A stretch of 64,000 nt of DNA from Dicyema japonicum. Taxonomy: Eukaryota > Dicyemida > Rhombozoa > Dicyemidae. Every line of letters begins with the position of its first letter. The stretch's first letter is position 1. Made by a program: the position numbers and the translations under genes. The stretch spans positions 401,718 through 465,717 of the forward strand of contig RDEW01000040.1 of NCBI GenBank assembly GCA_011109175.1, in the 5' to 3' direction. The notes under the pieces are model-generated. The model did not search any database. It was not told where the DNA came from and saw nothing but the letters and a program-made list of their open reading frames with translations. Below, in pieces: positions 11,761 to 22,984 of this stretch.

Positions 11761-12480
11761 TGATCTTGGGTTGTCAAATAAATGCATAAGTGACTGAATA
11801 ATTGAGACATTAACCTATATGGTTTCCGGCCTGACAGATCCGTTGGTGACTGTCTCCCTCCTCTAAACTCGAATGCTTTATTCCCCTGTCTCTTGTTTAC
11901 AGATATGAAGGCTGATGCTACTACTCTAAGATAAACCAGATAATATCGCAGTTGGAAAAGACAAAAAGAGCAGCTATCAAACTTGAGCTAATGAGAGAGA
12001 TTAATAAGGAGCCCAATATCGAACACTTGTGAAGAAGGAAATCCAAGATTCCTGAGGTTTAACAGCTAGAGAAGCAGATGTCACATACTGTGTGGTCTTA
12101 CAGTAGATCCATAAAACGGATTATAAGTCTTTTTTGCGATTTAGATTTAATTTTTAAATATTGACCGTCAAATACTGCAACTGTTTACGACCCTCAGGTT
12201 GCACCTCAAACGTGCAAATAAAGAGAGGTTATATTTAAACAGGAAGTCTTTTTGGAGGACTTACTTTAGTCACTTTAAAAAGTAAACTGATGTTCTTCCA
12301 GTTCCATAAAGATCTGTAAGGCAGTCGACTATATGTTTGCGGAGGTCGGGGATTTTGCGAGTAATTAAATCAAGGAAATGACATTTGGCTACAAACGCAG
12401 GATTTCTTTCTTCAAATATGGAATTGCTGACAAGGACAACGTGGATATTCAGTTCCTCAAGACCACCCATATTTGCTTGA
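11761..12480. other. No identifiable gene
   Basis: 12270-12470 (-) has a 66-aa ORF (MGGLEELNIHVVLVSNSIFEERNP...) that I do not recognise. 11950-12030 (+) reads QISQLEKTKRAAIKLELMRE, possibly a helix, before a stop. Nothing conclusive. Confidence 0.3.
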
Positions 12481-12499
12481 TAAAATTAATTGTAAAAAA

Positions 12500-12835
12500 T
12501 TACATTCGTGCTCTTCAGATGCATGGAGGAACTCAACGTTGATGCAGAATCCAGTGGATGGTTATCAAAAAAAATATTGACCCAAGAAGTGAAGCAATGT
12601 GTTGCCTCTTGCAAGATAGGAATTTGTTTTTTTACGTCGGAGACATTATGTAACCATTGCAAGAAAAACAAAAAACGGTTGCCCACCTGACCACTAAACA
12701 GTGATTACGTCAGAAGACACAACGAAGTTGTAAAATGCTTACATCTCCATTTATGCAGAGTATATGGAATCATGAAGGCTAGAAAGTTGAAGGGCTATTC
12801 AGTTCAGTCGAGTCTATCCAGACAGAATGTTGAGA
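12500..12835 (+). pseudogene. R2/R4-type LINE fragment (zinc and nuclease border)
   Basis: 12508-12690 encodes SGWLSKKILTQEVKQCVASCK, then ETLCNHCKK, the CxxC region that precedes the restriction-like nuclease. 12700-12830 then reads SDYVRRHNEVVKCLHLHLCRVYG, KLKGYSVQS, matching 3257-3370 of the other R2/R4-type relic. It breaks off exactly where the satellite starts at about 12838. Confidence 0.6.
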
Positions 12836-12837
12836 TA

Positions 12838-13205
12838 AGGTTAGAGATAGACTTAGGGTTAGTGATCGACCTTGGATTAGGCATAGATATAGGAATAAAC
12901 TTAGGGTTAGAGATAGACTTATGGTTAGTGATCGACCTTGGATTAGGCATAGATATAGGAATAAACATAGGGTTAGAGATAGACTTAGGGTCAGTGATCG
13001 ACCTTGGATTAGGCATAGATATAGGAATAGACATAGGGTTAAAGATAGACTGGGGGTTAGGCATAGATATAGGAATAGACATAGGGTTAAAGATAGACTG
13101 GGGGTTAGGCATAGATATAGGAATAGACATAGGGTTAGAGATAGACTTAGGGTTAGTCAACGACCTTGGATTAGGCAGTGTGATCGACCTTGGATTAGCG
13201 AACGA
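12838..13205 (+). repeat. Hexamer-based satellite, 66-bp and 48-bp units
   Basis: A tandem array whose higher-order unit is 66 bp (11 hexamers), followed by two 48-bp units (8 hexamers). Nearly every hexamer has the form G-G/A-N-N-T-A (GGATTA GGCATA GATATA and so on), and GGGTTA, a cyclic permutation of the animal telomere repeat TTAGGG, recurs. Because both unit lengths are multiples of three, reading frames stay open on both strands (for example 12772-13374 plus and 12804-13160 minus); these are not genes. A detached piece lies at 14560-14648. Confidence 0.85.
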
Positions 13206-13229
13206 AAGGACTCAAAGCAACAGACATAA

Positions 13230-14535
13230 TTTCTGTGTCCATCAACACATGCAGAATTCCTGCACTATAGAAAAAATCCAAAATAATCCCAATCCTGAAG
13301 CCCAAGAAAAATCCTTCAAATCCGGGATCTTTCAGACCAATTTCACTACTATCTGTAGTATCGAAAGTTGTTGAACGTGTAGTACTGAAACTAATATCTA
13401 AGTATCTTCCTTTCCCTGATTTTCAACATGGCTTTCGTCGACAATACTCAACATTAGCACATCTACCCTAACTCAATATATCGCTGATGGATTAACAATT
13501 ATAATCCTCCCAAACGGACTATCCTCGCATCGATCGACCTAACCAAGACGTTCGATCGAACACCAAGGCGCGTGCTAAGTAACAAAATTCTTGTATCTGG
13601 AATTCTTCCACGTCTTCAGAATTGGTTAACAAATTTCCTCTCTGGAAGAATTGGTCGAGCTGAAATTGTGTCATGTCTATCTCATTACAGACTCCTTCCA
13701 AATGGAGTTCCCCAAGGCTCCGTTTTATCACGACACTCCAATCAACCTCCAATCAATTCCAAGACACTTCTATTGTATGCGGATCAAATGATTGTTGCCT
13801 CTAAAGACATAGACGTTAACGAAGCAACGAAGGATGTTCAGATCCACTTGAACACTCTTGAAGAGTGGCTTGGAGCAAACCACCTATCCCCCTCTCTATC
13901 GAAATCCACCGTCACTGTATTCACGTCCAACCGCCGCCAACTAAATTTTCAACCAATTTTAACAATTCATGGACAACCACTCACCGTTACGAAACATCCC
14001 AAAATACTTGGAGTTATTTATGACCAACTACTAACTTTCTCTAAACATGTGGAGGAACAATATACAAAGGTTTCTCACAAGATCAACATACTTAAAGATG
14101 TGTCAGGCCATTCCTTTGGCCAAAGCAAAGGAGCCCTAATCAGCATAAACAATTCATTCGAACAACTATTAACTATGCAAGCCCTTGCTGGTCAACCTCT
14201 GCCTCTCTTACTTCTATTGACAAACTACAAAAAGTACAAAACATCGCGCACAGGATAATTACTGGATGTCTCATATCAACTCATGTCGATCATCTACATT
14301 GGGAATCAAAGATCCTTCCAACTCGTCTACGATGTGGACACCACCCATATCTACCAACATATGATATACTCTGCCCCTTTTGCAACCTCCACGTGCTGAC
14401 AACCAATCACCTATTTCAATGTCATGAATTTGTTACAACGTTTCTCCACAATGCCGGAACTGACCGATCTATGGGAGCGACCAACATCTGGTGCGTCCTA
14501 CTTAATAGCTGCTGGCCTCCTACAAGTTAGTGAGG
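13230..14535 (+). mobile_element. Jockey/CR1-like LINE, reverse transcriptase part, decayed
   Basis: 13270-13440 shows the RT entry in shifted frames (SFRPISLLSVVSKVVERV-like, then FPDFQHGFRRQYST). The open frame 13572-14258 carries GVPQGSVLS and the catalytic box as LLYADQMIVAS, with Gln where the second catalytic Asp of YADD should be, followed by LEEWLGANHLS, KHPKILGVIYDQLLTFSKHVEE and KINILKDVSGHSF. The C-terminus near 14330-14530 ends in a Cys/His-rich stretch and a terminal AGVT-stop. A shorter relative lies on the minus strand at 28520-29270. Confidence 0.75.
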
Positions 14536-14559
14536 CTGGGGTTACTTAACTAACTAACT

Positions 14560-14648
14560 AGGAATAGACTTATGGTTAGAGATAGACTTGGGATTAGGGA
14601 TCGACCTTGGATTAGACATAGATATAGGAATATACTTAGGGTTATAAT
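14560..14648 (+). repeat. Second, short copy of the hexamer satellite
   Basis: About 15 hexamers of the same G-G/A-N-N-T-A type (GATTAGACATAGATATAGG), starting immediately after the LINE end at about 14550. The LINE therefore sits inside, or next to, a once longer satellite array. Confidence 0.8.
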
Positions 14649-14649
14649 A

Positions 14650-15000
14650 AGGAATGTGTTTTAAAGACTGAAATATGCTGCCTGAAGACAGAATAAGTGT
14701 CTAAGCACTATGGTACGACTCAAGTAATAAAAAGCATATGTAGCCATTTGTCTTTCCCAATTTCTTTTTTAATAAACTTTCCGGTATTGGTAACAAATAA
14801 ATGCTTCTAATCTCATAGACTATTCTTCATCACATTCTTAATCATTAACAAATCGACTCCTGGTCCTTAATGTCTTTAAAAATGTGAATGTTCCCATTTA
14901 TTCGACTGAAAGCCACAAAAGTCGTATTATTGATATTAAAAATTAAAATTGTTAGAGACTTTGGGAGCCCCAGATGAGGAAGGTTGGTTTGAAAAAAGCT
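14650..15000. other. No gene seen
   Basis: AT-rich spacer with no recognisable ORF or repeat. Confidence 0.35.
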
Positions 15001-15039
15001 TGGGTATAATTAATATTACATAAAATCCCATTCGTAGTC

Positions 15040-15200
15040 CTGCAAGATGAACTCAAATGTGCTTTGAGAAGAGTACTGCGAAAGGGATGTCTAGAATGAC
15101 GCGATGGCTCTTCCAGAACATTGGGCTCGTGTAACACCCATCACGTGCTCAATGTCTAATGGAGACTTTGTCACAACAACTAACTTTATTGATTTTGTTA
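15040..15200 (+). repeat. Dispersed repeat, partner at 20930-21050
   Basis: Shares a segment (CTCTTCCAGA-CATTGG, then ATGGAGACyTTGTCAyAACA) with 20965-21045. The upstream part reads ALRRVLRKGCLE-stop, like the C-terminal LRR.L end of R2/R4-type LINE proteins, so it may be a LINE 3' end plus untranslated region. 15210-15580 downstream holds no gene I recognise. Confidence 0.4.
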
Positions 15201-15590
15201 TGGAGACCAACTTGATGAGCCAGTCATCAAGACTTCTGAGAAAGGTAATACATCCGAGTGTCTTGAAGAAGATCAGGGACTTACTTCTTATCGCGCGGAA
15301 GTATATCGGCCAAGGAGTCCTCTATACTTCTTTTCTTTAGCACTCTCTTTTTTATCTGCGGCAGAAACTGCCTTTACCGCCTTCCTGATGATGTTGGTTG
15401 GGGACAGAGAGCCGACACATGTTGCATTCAAAACTATCGGTTTCCCTCCTCGAACGGAAAATTATTACTTCGTCCGGTCTCTTTCAATCTCCCGAGTCCA
15501 GGCCAGTGAGTTCAGTATGGAAGGGTGTCCACCAGTGTTTCACATCATTAATATTACAATCATTTTATAAATGAACTAACAATCAGATAA

Positions 15591-17309
15591 CTAAGAGAAC
15601 GCAGATTTCATCATTTCCTGCAATTTTTTCAATCTTTCATCAACGTCCTCCAATTGAACAACTCTATCTCTCCTAGTCGAGGTCGTCGCTGTCAAATGAG
15701 CAAGATTACAACCAGAATCACAATCGAATGAAAAGTCGCTGTACTCCTCATACTTGTCTACTTTTCGTTTGTTGATATGCTTGGGGGTCACGTAATTTTT
15801 ATTCCAACTAAAATAATTAACTCCCGATCCCTGTTAAATGACCTTTGACCGTTTTCAGACCGGTATTTCTGCTTACTGGAGGTACCCCTGCTGATTTCAT
15901 CGTCAGATACTACACTTGAGGCAGCTTCACAGTTATTGGTTAATCAAAGTACCCGAAGAAGGTCTTGGGGGATAATTCAAACGACCAGAGTCCACTGAAG
16001 AAGTTCGACTAGATAGTTTCTCTTTGATTTTTTCGGTGCTATTAATATACTTGGAACTAAAACCGTAATTTCTTTGTGAACTCCTCTTTCCGCCGTTTTT
16101 CGTCGATATAAGCTGTTGGATTAAATCTTCGAGGGGATGACCGTATAGAAGAGGTACATCTTTGGGGACAGGAACGACCATAGACTTTAAAGCTACTTTA
16201 ATATGTCTAAGAATTTTGCCTCACTTATTTTCGGGGTCAGAAAAAGCCTTAGACGGTATCTTGATCTTCCGTGGTTTTGAGCATGGCGGAAGATAGTTGT
16301 TTAAAGAGTTTCTTTTCGGCCTACGATAATGGATTCACTCACTTTTTGTAAAAGGCGAGTTCACCAACTAACGTCCGAACTCTTACTTTAAGGGAACTCT
16401 CTGAATCTCGAAGACGTTGAAGCTAAATTCACGGATTTAACGGAACTTCGTCGATAAGTTTGCTATGCTTGTTTCTCTCCGTAATTTCGACTCTTCTGTG
16501 TTTACTTTTTAAAGTATTGAGCTCTTTCTCTAGGAAGATCACTTGGTCATGAAGTCTCTCGTTTTCGTCCCCTGTTCTCCCCACAGTAGTTCGTCGACGC
16601 TTGTGCAGAGCAAGTTCTTCGCGGAGACTGTCACGTTCCTTGCGCAGATTTTCACAGCTTGGCTTAAAATGATAACTACATGACGAGGAGTTCTTCGGCT
16701 GTTTTGCTGGAATCCTTGACACAAGTCTAAATGAAGGAGCTATTTACGTTTTTAAGTGTTTTTATCTCCGCTTTGAGTTCTCTGATCTTATTTTGTTGGT
16801 CGACCACATTTGGTTTCCCAATATGAGATAACGGCAGTGGGTACTGAATCCTGACAGTTTACAAATTAAAAACTTGTCAAATTCTGCTGTGTAGACCAAT
16901 ATTAAATACTTCCTTTCGTTTTCTTCAGTGTGCGGTCTTTGGGAGTTTAATTCTGAAATATCCGCAGAATTTTCCCGCTTCATCGCTTTCAAGTCGGAAA
17001 AGTTTAAGAGACGAATAGTAACAGACGAATTTTCCTGAAATAACCACTTAAGGACCTTCTCGAAAGCGTTTATCAGCATTTTATAGAAAGTTTCAAAACT
17101 TTTGAAGTTTCCAGTTCTCTTGGTAAGATTTTCAATATCTACTATAAATTCCCGCTTATACATCGAGCATTAAACGAACTATTCCATTGATTAGCCGAAT
17201 CAACGTCCTCGATTAATAATTCAAATTCTTGCTTATCACCAAACAGTCGAATAGTGAAAGAGTAATCACTTCCACCGAACCTCTGATAATACACGTGCTC
17301 ATTCTCCAT
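15591..17309 (-). CDS. CCDC61: CCDC61/VFL3 basal-body coiled-coil protein
   Basis: Scaffold protein of centrioles and ciliary basal bodies. The N-terminal XRCC4-like head reads MENEHVYYQRFGGSDYSFTI, IEDVDSANQW, ENLTKRTGNFKSFETFYKML, SVTIRLLNFSDL and RKYLILVYTAEFD|KIQYPLPLSHIGKPN. The coiled coil follows (NLRKERDSLREELALHK, ERLHDQVIFLEKELNTLK, DSESSLKVRVRTLVGELAFYKK). Then the conserved RFNPTAYIDEKRRKEE motif and a C-terminal DVDERLKKLQEMM match known CCDC61. About eleven introns of 20-35 nt join the frames (20, 21, 23, 21, 22, 24, 22, 32, 25, 28, 35 in my model), giving 481 aa. The last three C-terminal junctions are the least certain. Its start lies 99 bp downstream of the TESK stop on the same strand. 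A basal-body gene fits a ciliated animal. Confidence 0.88.
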
Positions 17310-17408
17310 TCTTATAATACCAAGTAAGGAAACTTGTGTTGTCTTAGCAACTTAATTAATAGACAAATTAAAAATATAAAAATTATAATCTGTCAATGGA
17401 CATAAAAA

Positions 17409-19265
17409 TCATATTGGGGGACCATATTTTTCAATTTTCTTAAAGAGTTCCCTGGCTGCATTCAACCTCTTCAGACTCTCAGGGGTGAACAGAATGTGTC
17501 TCCCATAAGAAGTAACAGGATTCTGACTGCGCAAACAGGCCAGCAAGTAACGCTTCATGAACCGGCAGAATTTTTTATTACCAGCAGCATCCTCATCAGT
17601 ACATCCTGAGGAGGAGTTCAAAGAACTAGAGCTTTGAGTAAAGAATCTTCTCAGCAAGTCGTCACTAAAGTCGAATGTTCGATTGTTGGAAGATAAGGTT
17701 TTTTTAGAGAATAATTTTCTCTTATAAGAGGATGAGGACAGTCCAGAGTCAGACTGGGAACTGAATGTAAAGTTAACAATCGGCATTGGCAGAGTTATTC
17801 CATGGTTTGGCATCCCACTTATTAAAGTCCTCGAAATGTTCTTCTTCTTTCTCAACTTCATAAAATGCTCTTTTACGTCGGATCGTTTCATATTTTTATC
17901 AGAAGGAAGTTTTTGGAGGCACCTATCAGCGAGAATTTTAAGTTCTTTCCGTGTAGGAGGAAGTGAATGGACAAAATATGGACATTTTTGATGTTCGGAA
18001 ACGAGGGATTCCAAATCTGGTTTGTCAGTAGATTCGGTGAAAAATTCATCAATAAAGAAAGAGTCGTCTTGGAAGGGGGAAGTTTGATGAAGTAGTTCGA
18101 TCAAGTTCAGTTCAGAGGCTGTATATTGAGAGTCCAACATAGCCATAGTCTTGCCAACCTCCCTGGGAGACAGGTTGGATGAACACGTGTCCAGCAAAGT
18201 GTTATCATCAAAGATCCCAGCAAATGCAGGGACGTCCATTCTGTCGGATATCAAATATTCAGCCAATTTATCGTCAGCCAAGTCGTCCAAAGATTTGAAT
18301 CGTTTTAGTACAGGGAATTCATCCCCCTCCTCTTCTGGAAAGCCACACGTGAGGTAGTCAATCAATGTAGACTCCAGACGGTACCCAATGTCGTCGAAAT
18401 TAGGTCTTCTCTCCATGTCCATGTGACAGGAGAGGAAGGCCAACGTAAGGAATGTAACTGGACAATCTTCGACCATTTCTCCAATCTTGATGTAATCCAC
18501 CCCGTAGTTTCGAGTCCGTGGGAGATTGTCGGGGTCGTTGTCACACCGTAAGATCAGTTCACAGAGAATGATTCCAAAAGAAAAGACATCAGCCTTCTGG
18601 TTATAGTACTCTCCCCTTATACTTTCGGGAGATCTGCAAAATGGGGTCCCTACTGATTGCAGGATTTTTCCATTTCTAAAAATGAGCTCTTAGTTACTTT
18701 GGAATCCTTGCAGACAGTCCAAAGTCAGAGACAACCGCACTCACGTAATTTTGTTGAATTTTGATAAGAATATTCTAAAATTTGACCACGTGAGTACCAG
18801 AGAAGTCAAATCTCGATGAAGGTACCCCATCTTATTAATGTGGCTCATTCCATTGGCAATGTCCATGGCCAGTTTTATTCTAGTACACCATGGTAGAATA
18901 TTGTCTTCGTCCTTTATGTAGTTTTGTAAGGACCCCCCATTAGCGTACTCCATTACAATGCTGAGTTGTCCCCCATCAATGATTACTCCACAAGCTTTGA
19001 TGATGTTCGGGTGACTGAATTTCAACATAATTTCGATCTCCTTTGTCATAATTGGTTGTTCAATACGCTTTTTGGGTTGTTTGATCACCATCACGTGGCC
19101 AGACTCGATGTGGACAGCCTGTATTAGATAAATATCAACTTTAAGAACATCAGCGAACCCCCCCGAAGCGAGAACTTGACAATCAAAATCTTCAAAGTGA
19201 TAGAGAGTGGAGACGGCAGCTATCAAGGCGAAAGAACTGGATTTCTTAAGATAATGTTTTTTCAT
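17409..19265 (-). CDS. TESK: Testis-specific kinase (TESK)-type protein kinase
   Basis: Dual-specificity kinase of the LIMK/TESK family, which phosphorylates cofilin and so controls actin turnover. Kinase domain: SGGFADVLK glycine loop, VMVIK (ATP Lys), HPNIIKACGV, MEYANGGSLQNYI, HRDLTSLNIL (the TESK/LIMK-type HRDLTS loop, Leu where Lys is common), SDFGLSARIPK, GTPFCRSPESIRGEYYNQKADVFSFGIILCELI, PRTRNYGVDY and CHMDMERRPNFDDI. Introns of 21, 23 and 22 nt join the pieces, giving 596 aa. A Ser-rich C-terminal tail of about 310 residues follows without a known domain, as in other TESKs. TESK1 versus TESK2 cannot be decided. The ATG is supported by the SSSFALIAAVSTLYHFEDFDC lead-in usual before the glycine loop. 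Confidence 0.9.
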
Positions 19266-19299
19266 AAGACCATTTCATTTAAATAACCTCTAGAATATT

Positions 19300-20930
19300 T
19301 ATTTAATACTTTATTAAAAATTATTTAAATTTATTAATATAAATTGAATTAATGTTAATTCAAAATAATATACTAACTATTGTATTTCACTTAAGTTACA
19401 GCTTGCTTACCTCTTTCATTTAATTGCTTTCAATTTTGAGTTTTTAGTTGTTTTGACTTAACTGGTTTGAAAGAGGAAAAGTTTACACTTAGCGTCACTC
19501 ATTAATGTACGCATTGAGAATTTTCAGAATTGTAATTTGATTTAAATATTATTGATTCTTTTGTAAAATTATAAAGTTTAATTGATATTTATTAACTGGT
19601 TAATTTACGGATAAAATTAATCAACTTAATCTATTAATGCGATAAATTTTAAATATTTTGCATTTTTAGTAAAAAAAATTTACAGTTGACTGAAGAAAAT
19701 TGTCGTGGTTCAATTCTGAGAGTAGTGGAGGGATTTCCACCTAAGAATAAGCGGAAAAAATTAAAAATATAAAGGGATCCTCGGCGATACAAAGGGATCC
19801 TGTCGAGATGAATAGGCGGATAAAAAAATTTGTCTTTCTTCAAGAGCCTAAGACATCTGGATACACAAGCGTCCTCGAATACCTGTGGCTCTTCCGATCG
19901 ATCTAGAGAGACTAGTCCGCGGGGGATCTTGTATAGTACTATCAAGATTGTGGTTTTTACCACAGATCGATGTAACTGATTAGTCACCATACCTGATTCG
20001 TTTGGTTTGATTGCAAAGTCTATGAGGAAGGAAGATTCCTTCTGAATGTTCGGTCATGGGCAACATCCTGTTTCATAGTATGCAGAGTTCCCTGTTGTTT
20101 GCGGTTGATAGACTGAAAGCACACATGTGTACTTTACCTCCTGGATAAGTTACATTGTAACCCACGAGATTAGTAAGGTGTAGAAAGGTCAGTTGCACTA
20201 TAGAGAAATAGATTTTCGATAATTGAAAGTTTACGCTTCATGTAAATGCTTTCCCGATGACCACACTGAGCTGGTTTGGGGACATGCCTCAGGGTTAACC
20301 AGAAATGACTGAAAATATTGCTTCCGTCTTTCACGGTTTTTAAACCCAAAGAAGATAAGAAATTGTTTAAACAAATAGTGCCACCCATTTCCCTCAATGT
20401 TCATTTAAGGTTCTCATCATTCTTTGTACGAAAATTTAAAAGCGTGTCTTTTTGTGCACCTCAATATTCTATGGTTTCAACAAAATCAGTCATTTCGGTC
20501 CACAGAGGCTAGGAAATTGACAAAGAAGAAAATGAAGATTTATTTTAAGGGGTCATTTTCGCTTATTTAATAACCCCTAATATACCGGGAAGTGGTTGAG
20601 TTAATTAACATCTAATTAAGCTATATTCTGTTCACATGGTAGGTGTGAGACGCATCCTTTAAAAAATCACATCCATCCATATTCGCAGGAACCCCCACCT
20701 GAGTAGGACAAAGAGAAATCACTTTTTGATGCCAACCAGCAATTGAGTATCTCCTGAGTTGAATAGACACTAGATGCCCCTAAGGAACTTAAGAAGGTAA
20801 AGAGCGGAACAGAAACCTTCGACCAAGTAGGTAACCACGTCTGGTAACTAAACCATTTCCCCCTACATGTGCTGCAATGCTCAGATGCACAATATATAGT
20901 AAAGTCTCACAAAAATTGACACTTAAAAAG
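19300..20930. other. No identifiable gene, AT-rich 5' flank of TESK and spacer
   Basis: 19300-19650 is very AT-rich. 19649-19990 (-) is a 113-aa ORF without recognisable motif, and 20170-20510 has short opposing ORFs. I could not assemble a gene with short introns here. Confidence 0.35.
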
Positions 20931-21050
20931 TAGTATACTTAAAGGATTGCGGAAGGGTAAGCCTAGATGACTCTTCCAGATCATTGGAGTCGCGATCATG
21001 GTAGTAATGGAGACCTTGTCATAACAACTAACTTTGTTAACAATTATCAT
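20930..21050 (+). repeat. Dispersed repeat, partner at 15040-15200
   Basis: GACTCTTCCAGATCATTGGA and the following AATGGAGACCTTGTCATAAC match the copy near 15110-15185, with a deletion in between. It ends just before the WARS2 stop codon. Confidence 0.4.
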
Positions 21051-21098
21051 AATTATTCACTAAAAAATGAAAAAAAATTAAGTATCATTAAAGAACGT

Positions 21099-22169
21099 TC
21101 ACATACCCACCACCTCTCTGACCTGAGTCATCGTCTCATCAGCAATGACCTCCGCCTTTTGTTTACCAATTTTAAAGACTTTATCAAGATAGTCCAAATC
21201 ACCCAACAATCTTTTATATTCTTCCCTCCGAGGTTTCAGCACTTCTATTACGTCTTCAGTCATCTTTTCTTTAAATTTCATAATATTCGCCCCCTTGAAA
21301 TCATCGACAATTTGTTCCCGACTTTTATTGAGTAGGACAGAATAAATTTCAATTAAATTTGAGACTCCTGGTCTACTCTCCACGTCATAACTTATTAGGC
21401 CAGACTGGGAGTCAGTGACAGCAGACTGGATCTTCTCTTTGATAGTCTTTGGGTCGTCGAATAGATTGAGCACTGACTTTGGATTCTTGTCTGATTTACT
21501 CATTTTGGAGATTCCATCCCTCAAGCTTTTTATTTTTGAGTGACTCCCATATTTCCCGATTGAAAAGTCGCAGTTGAATACTCTGCAATTAAATATCTCA
21601 TTGAAAGCACGTGAAGCGTATCCAACCAGTTCCACGTGTTGTCTTTGATCGTCTCCGACGGGTACTTTTTGTGGCCTTTAATGAGATCGCCTTCACCTGT
21701 ATAGCAAAATATCTGCCACCATGAGGAGTGGATACCCACAAAGTGCAAGCGTCTGGGGGAGTCTCTTGGATTTCTCCTAAAAAGATATCATAAAGAGTAA
21801 TACTTTGTAGTGGGACATTCCAGTCAGACGGGAGACGTTGACTACAGTAGAAAGAATCCAGAAGAGTTCCAAATGTTCTTTAACCTTTAATGTTAAAACT
21901 TAATGAACATCGCTCTGTCTGTATAAGACACACTTTTTGGGGGATATCCCAAAGGCAAGCAAGCCGGCTAAAGTTTCGTATATATTGAATTTATAATTGA
22001 CGGTTTTATTGTAGGACGTGAGTCCGTGAAGATCGGCTATTCCAAGAATCAAGTCAGAATTGTCTTGAAGGGAGATACATTGATGAATTGCTCCACAATA
22101 ATTTCCTACATGAAGTTTTCCCGATGGCTGTATTGCTGAGTAGACACGAGCAAGTTTATTTAAACACAT
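21099..22169 (-). CDS. WARS2: Mitochondrial-type tryptophanyl-tRNA synthetase
   Basis: Class I aminoacyl-tRNA synthetase that charges mitochondrial tRNA-Trp. Four exons with introns of 24, 27 and 21 nt give 332 aa. The N-terminus reads ARVYSAIQPSGKLHVGNYCGAI (HIGH-type motif as HVGN). Next come SDLILGIADLHGLT, the junction SD|VKEHLELFWILS, MSHYK|EKSKRLPQTLALCGYPLLM, VADILLY..KVPVGDDQRQHVELV (tRNA/Trp pocket), SLRDGISKMSKSDKN (KMSKS loop) and the C-terminal helices GVSNLIEIYSVL, VIADETMTQVREVVG. The length, and the absence of the WHEP and catalytic features of the cytosolic enzyme, fit the bacterial/mitochondrial TrpRS. The presequence is very short (about 7 residues before ARVYSA), so import signalling is unclear; an upstream exon cannot be excluded. 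Confidence 0.93.
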
Positions 22170-22364
22170 TTTATTATTAATGGAAATTAATTTTAAGATT
22201 AATTAAATTTGATATTTTCATATTATTTAAAAATGTTTCAATTGACCAGGTATATTAGCATAACGACGTTGTAGCATATGAGGTTTATTCTTTGCTTGGA
22301 CAAATGTTTTGAAGATCGGAGCTAGCCAAAAAGAGCTAAAATTACGGAACAATTGACTTTATTT

Positions 22365-22560
22365 TTAAAATCTTTGAGCACAAATTTTGCTGATGAATAA
22401 TACAATGAAAGTGATAAATGAAGACCAGGGATTTAACTTTTCAATTTCAGCTCGAAATTTGGCAGCAACAACAGCATGTCGTCCAACCATATTCGGAGCA
22501 CCAGTGGTGCACAAACATACAAGTTTCTTTAAATCAAAGCCATAGTCAAAGAGAATTTGT
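22365..22560 (-). pseudogene. hAT transposase middle fragment
   Basis: Encodes FDYGFDLKKLVCLCTTGAPN, NMVGRHAVVAAKFRAEIEKL and an HCIIHQ-like stretch in a shifted frame. This is the conserved TDGAP...H block of hAT (GTF2IRD2/ZBED-like) transposases. It is the section missing from the deleted relic at 4026-4616. Only this block is present. Confidence 0.6.
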
Positions 22561-22604
22561 AGTAGTTTTACAGATATCTTTAGTTGTAGCTTAGAAGTTA
22601 CTTT

Positions 22605-22936
22605 CAACCCCAGGAGTACTACAATTACTATGGGAAACCTGTCCCCACAGGAAAAGTTCCTGCAAACTACATTTGTCACCGTTGCAATCAGCCAGGACAT
22701 TGGATTCAAAACTGCCCAACCATCAAAATAGTTGTTTTTTTAGGTCACAGTAGGACCACAACGGAAAACCTATTCCTACAGAGAAACCGATCGTAGCCCA
22801 AATTAAGCGAAGTCACGGAATTCCCAACTCATTCCTCAAACCAGTCTCAGACCTTAACAAACTGGGGGCAGTCCTCACCAGAGACGGATCATTTGCGCGT
22901 TTTTTTGGTGAGGTGGTGACGTACCTCGTTTCTTAA
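22605..22936 (+). pseudogene. RBBP6/MPE1-like gene fragment (zinc knuckle)
   Basis: 22605-22718 encodes EYYNYYGKPVPTG, NYICHRCNQPGHWIQNCP, the CCHC knuckle of RBBP6/Mpe1 (CxxCxxxGHxxxxC). After a 23-nt GT...AG intron the frame continues with KPIPTEKP, QIKRSHGIPNSFLKPV, the conserved segment following the knuckle in RBBP6, then LNKLGAVLTRDGSFARFFG and TAA. The N-terminal DWNN ubiquitin-like domain, the RING and the rest are absent. Because an intron is kept, it arose by DNA duplication rather than retroposition. It lies between a hAT fragment and an RTE element, so I call it a displaced gene fragment; a missed upstream exon is possible. Confidence 0.6.
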
Positions 22937-22984
22937 TTTGATCACAGTTGAGAAAAATATCTAAAAAGCAAGGGGTATAAAGGT

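Noticed and set aside
12838-13205. CRISPR-like array
   Set aside because: The units abut without unique spacers, the core is a hexamer, and the genome is eukaryotic.
12772-13374. 200-aa plus-strand ORF and 118-aa minus-strand ORF over the satellite
   Set aside because: Both arise because the repeat units (66 and 48 bp) are multiples of three without stops; the text is simple repeats (GLGIDIGIDI) and three frames are open at once.
19649-19990. 113-aa minus-strand ORF as a gene
   Set aside because: No recognisable motif, no short-intron extension on either side; probably chance.
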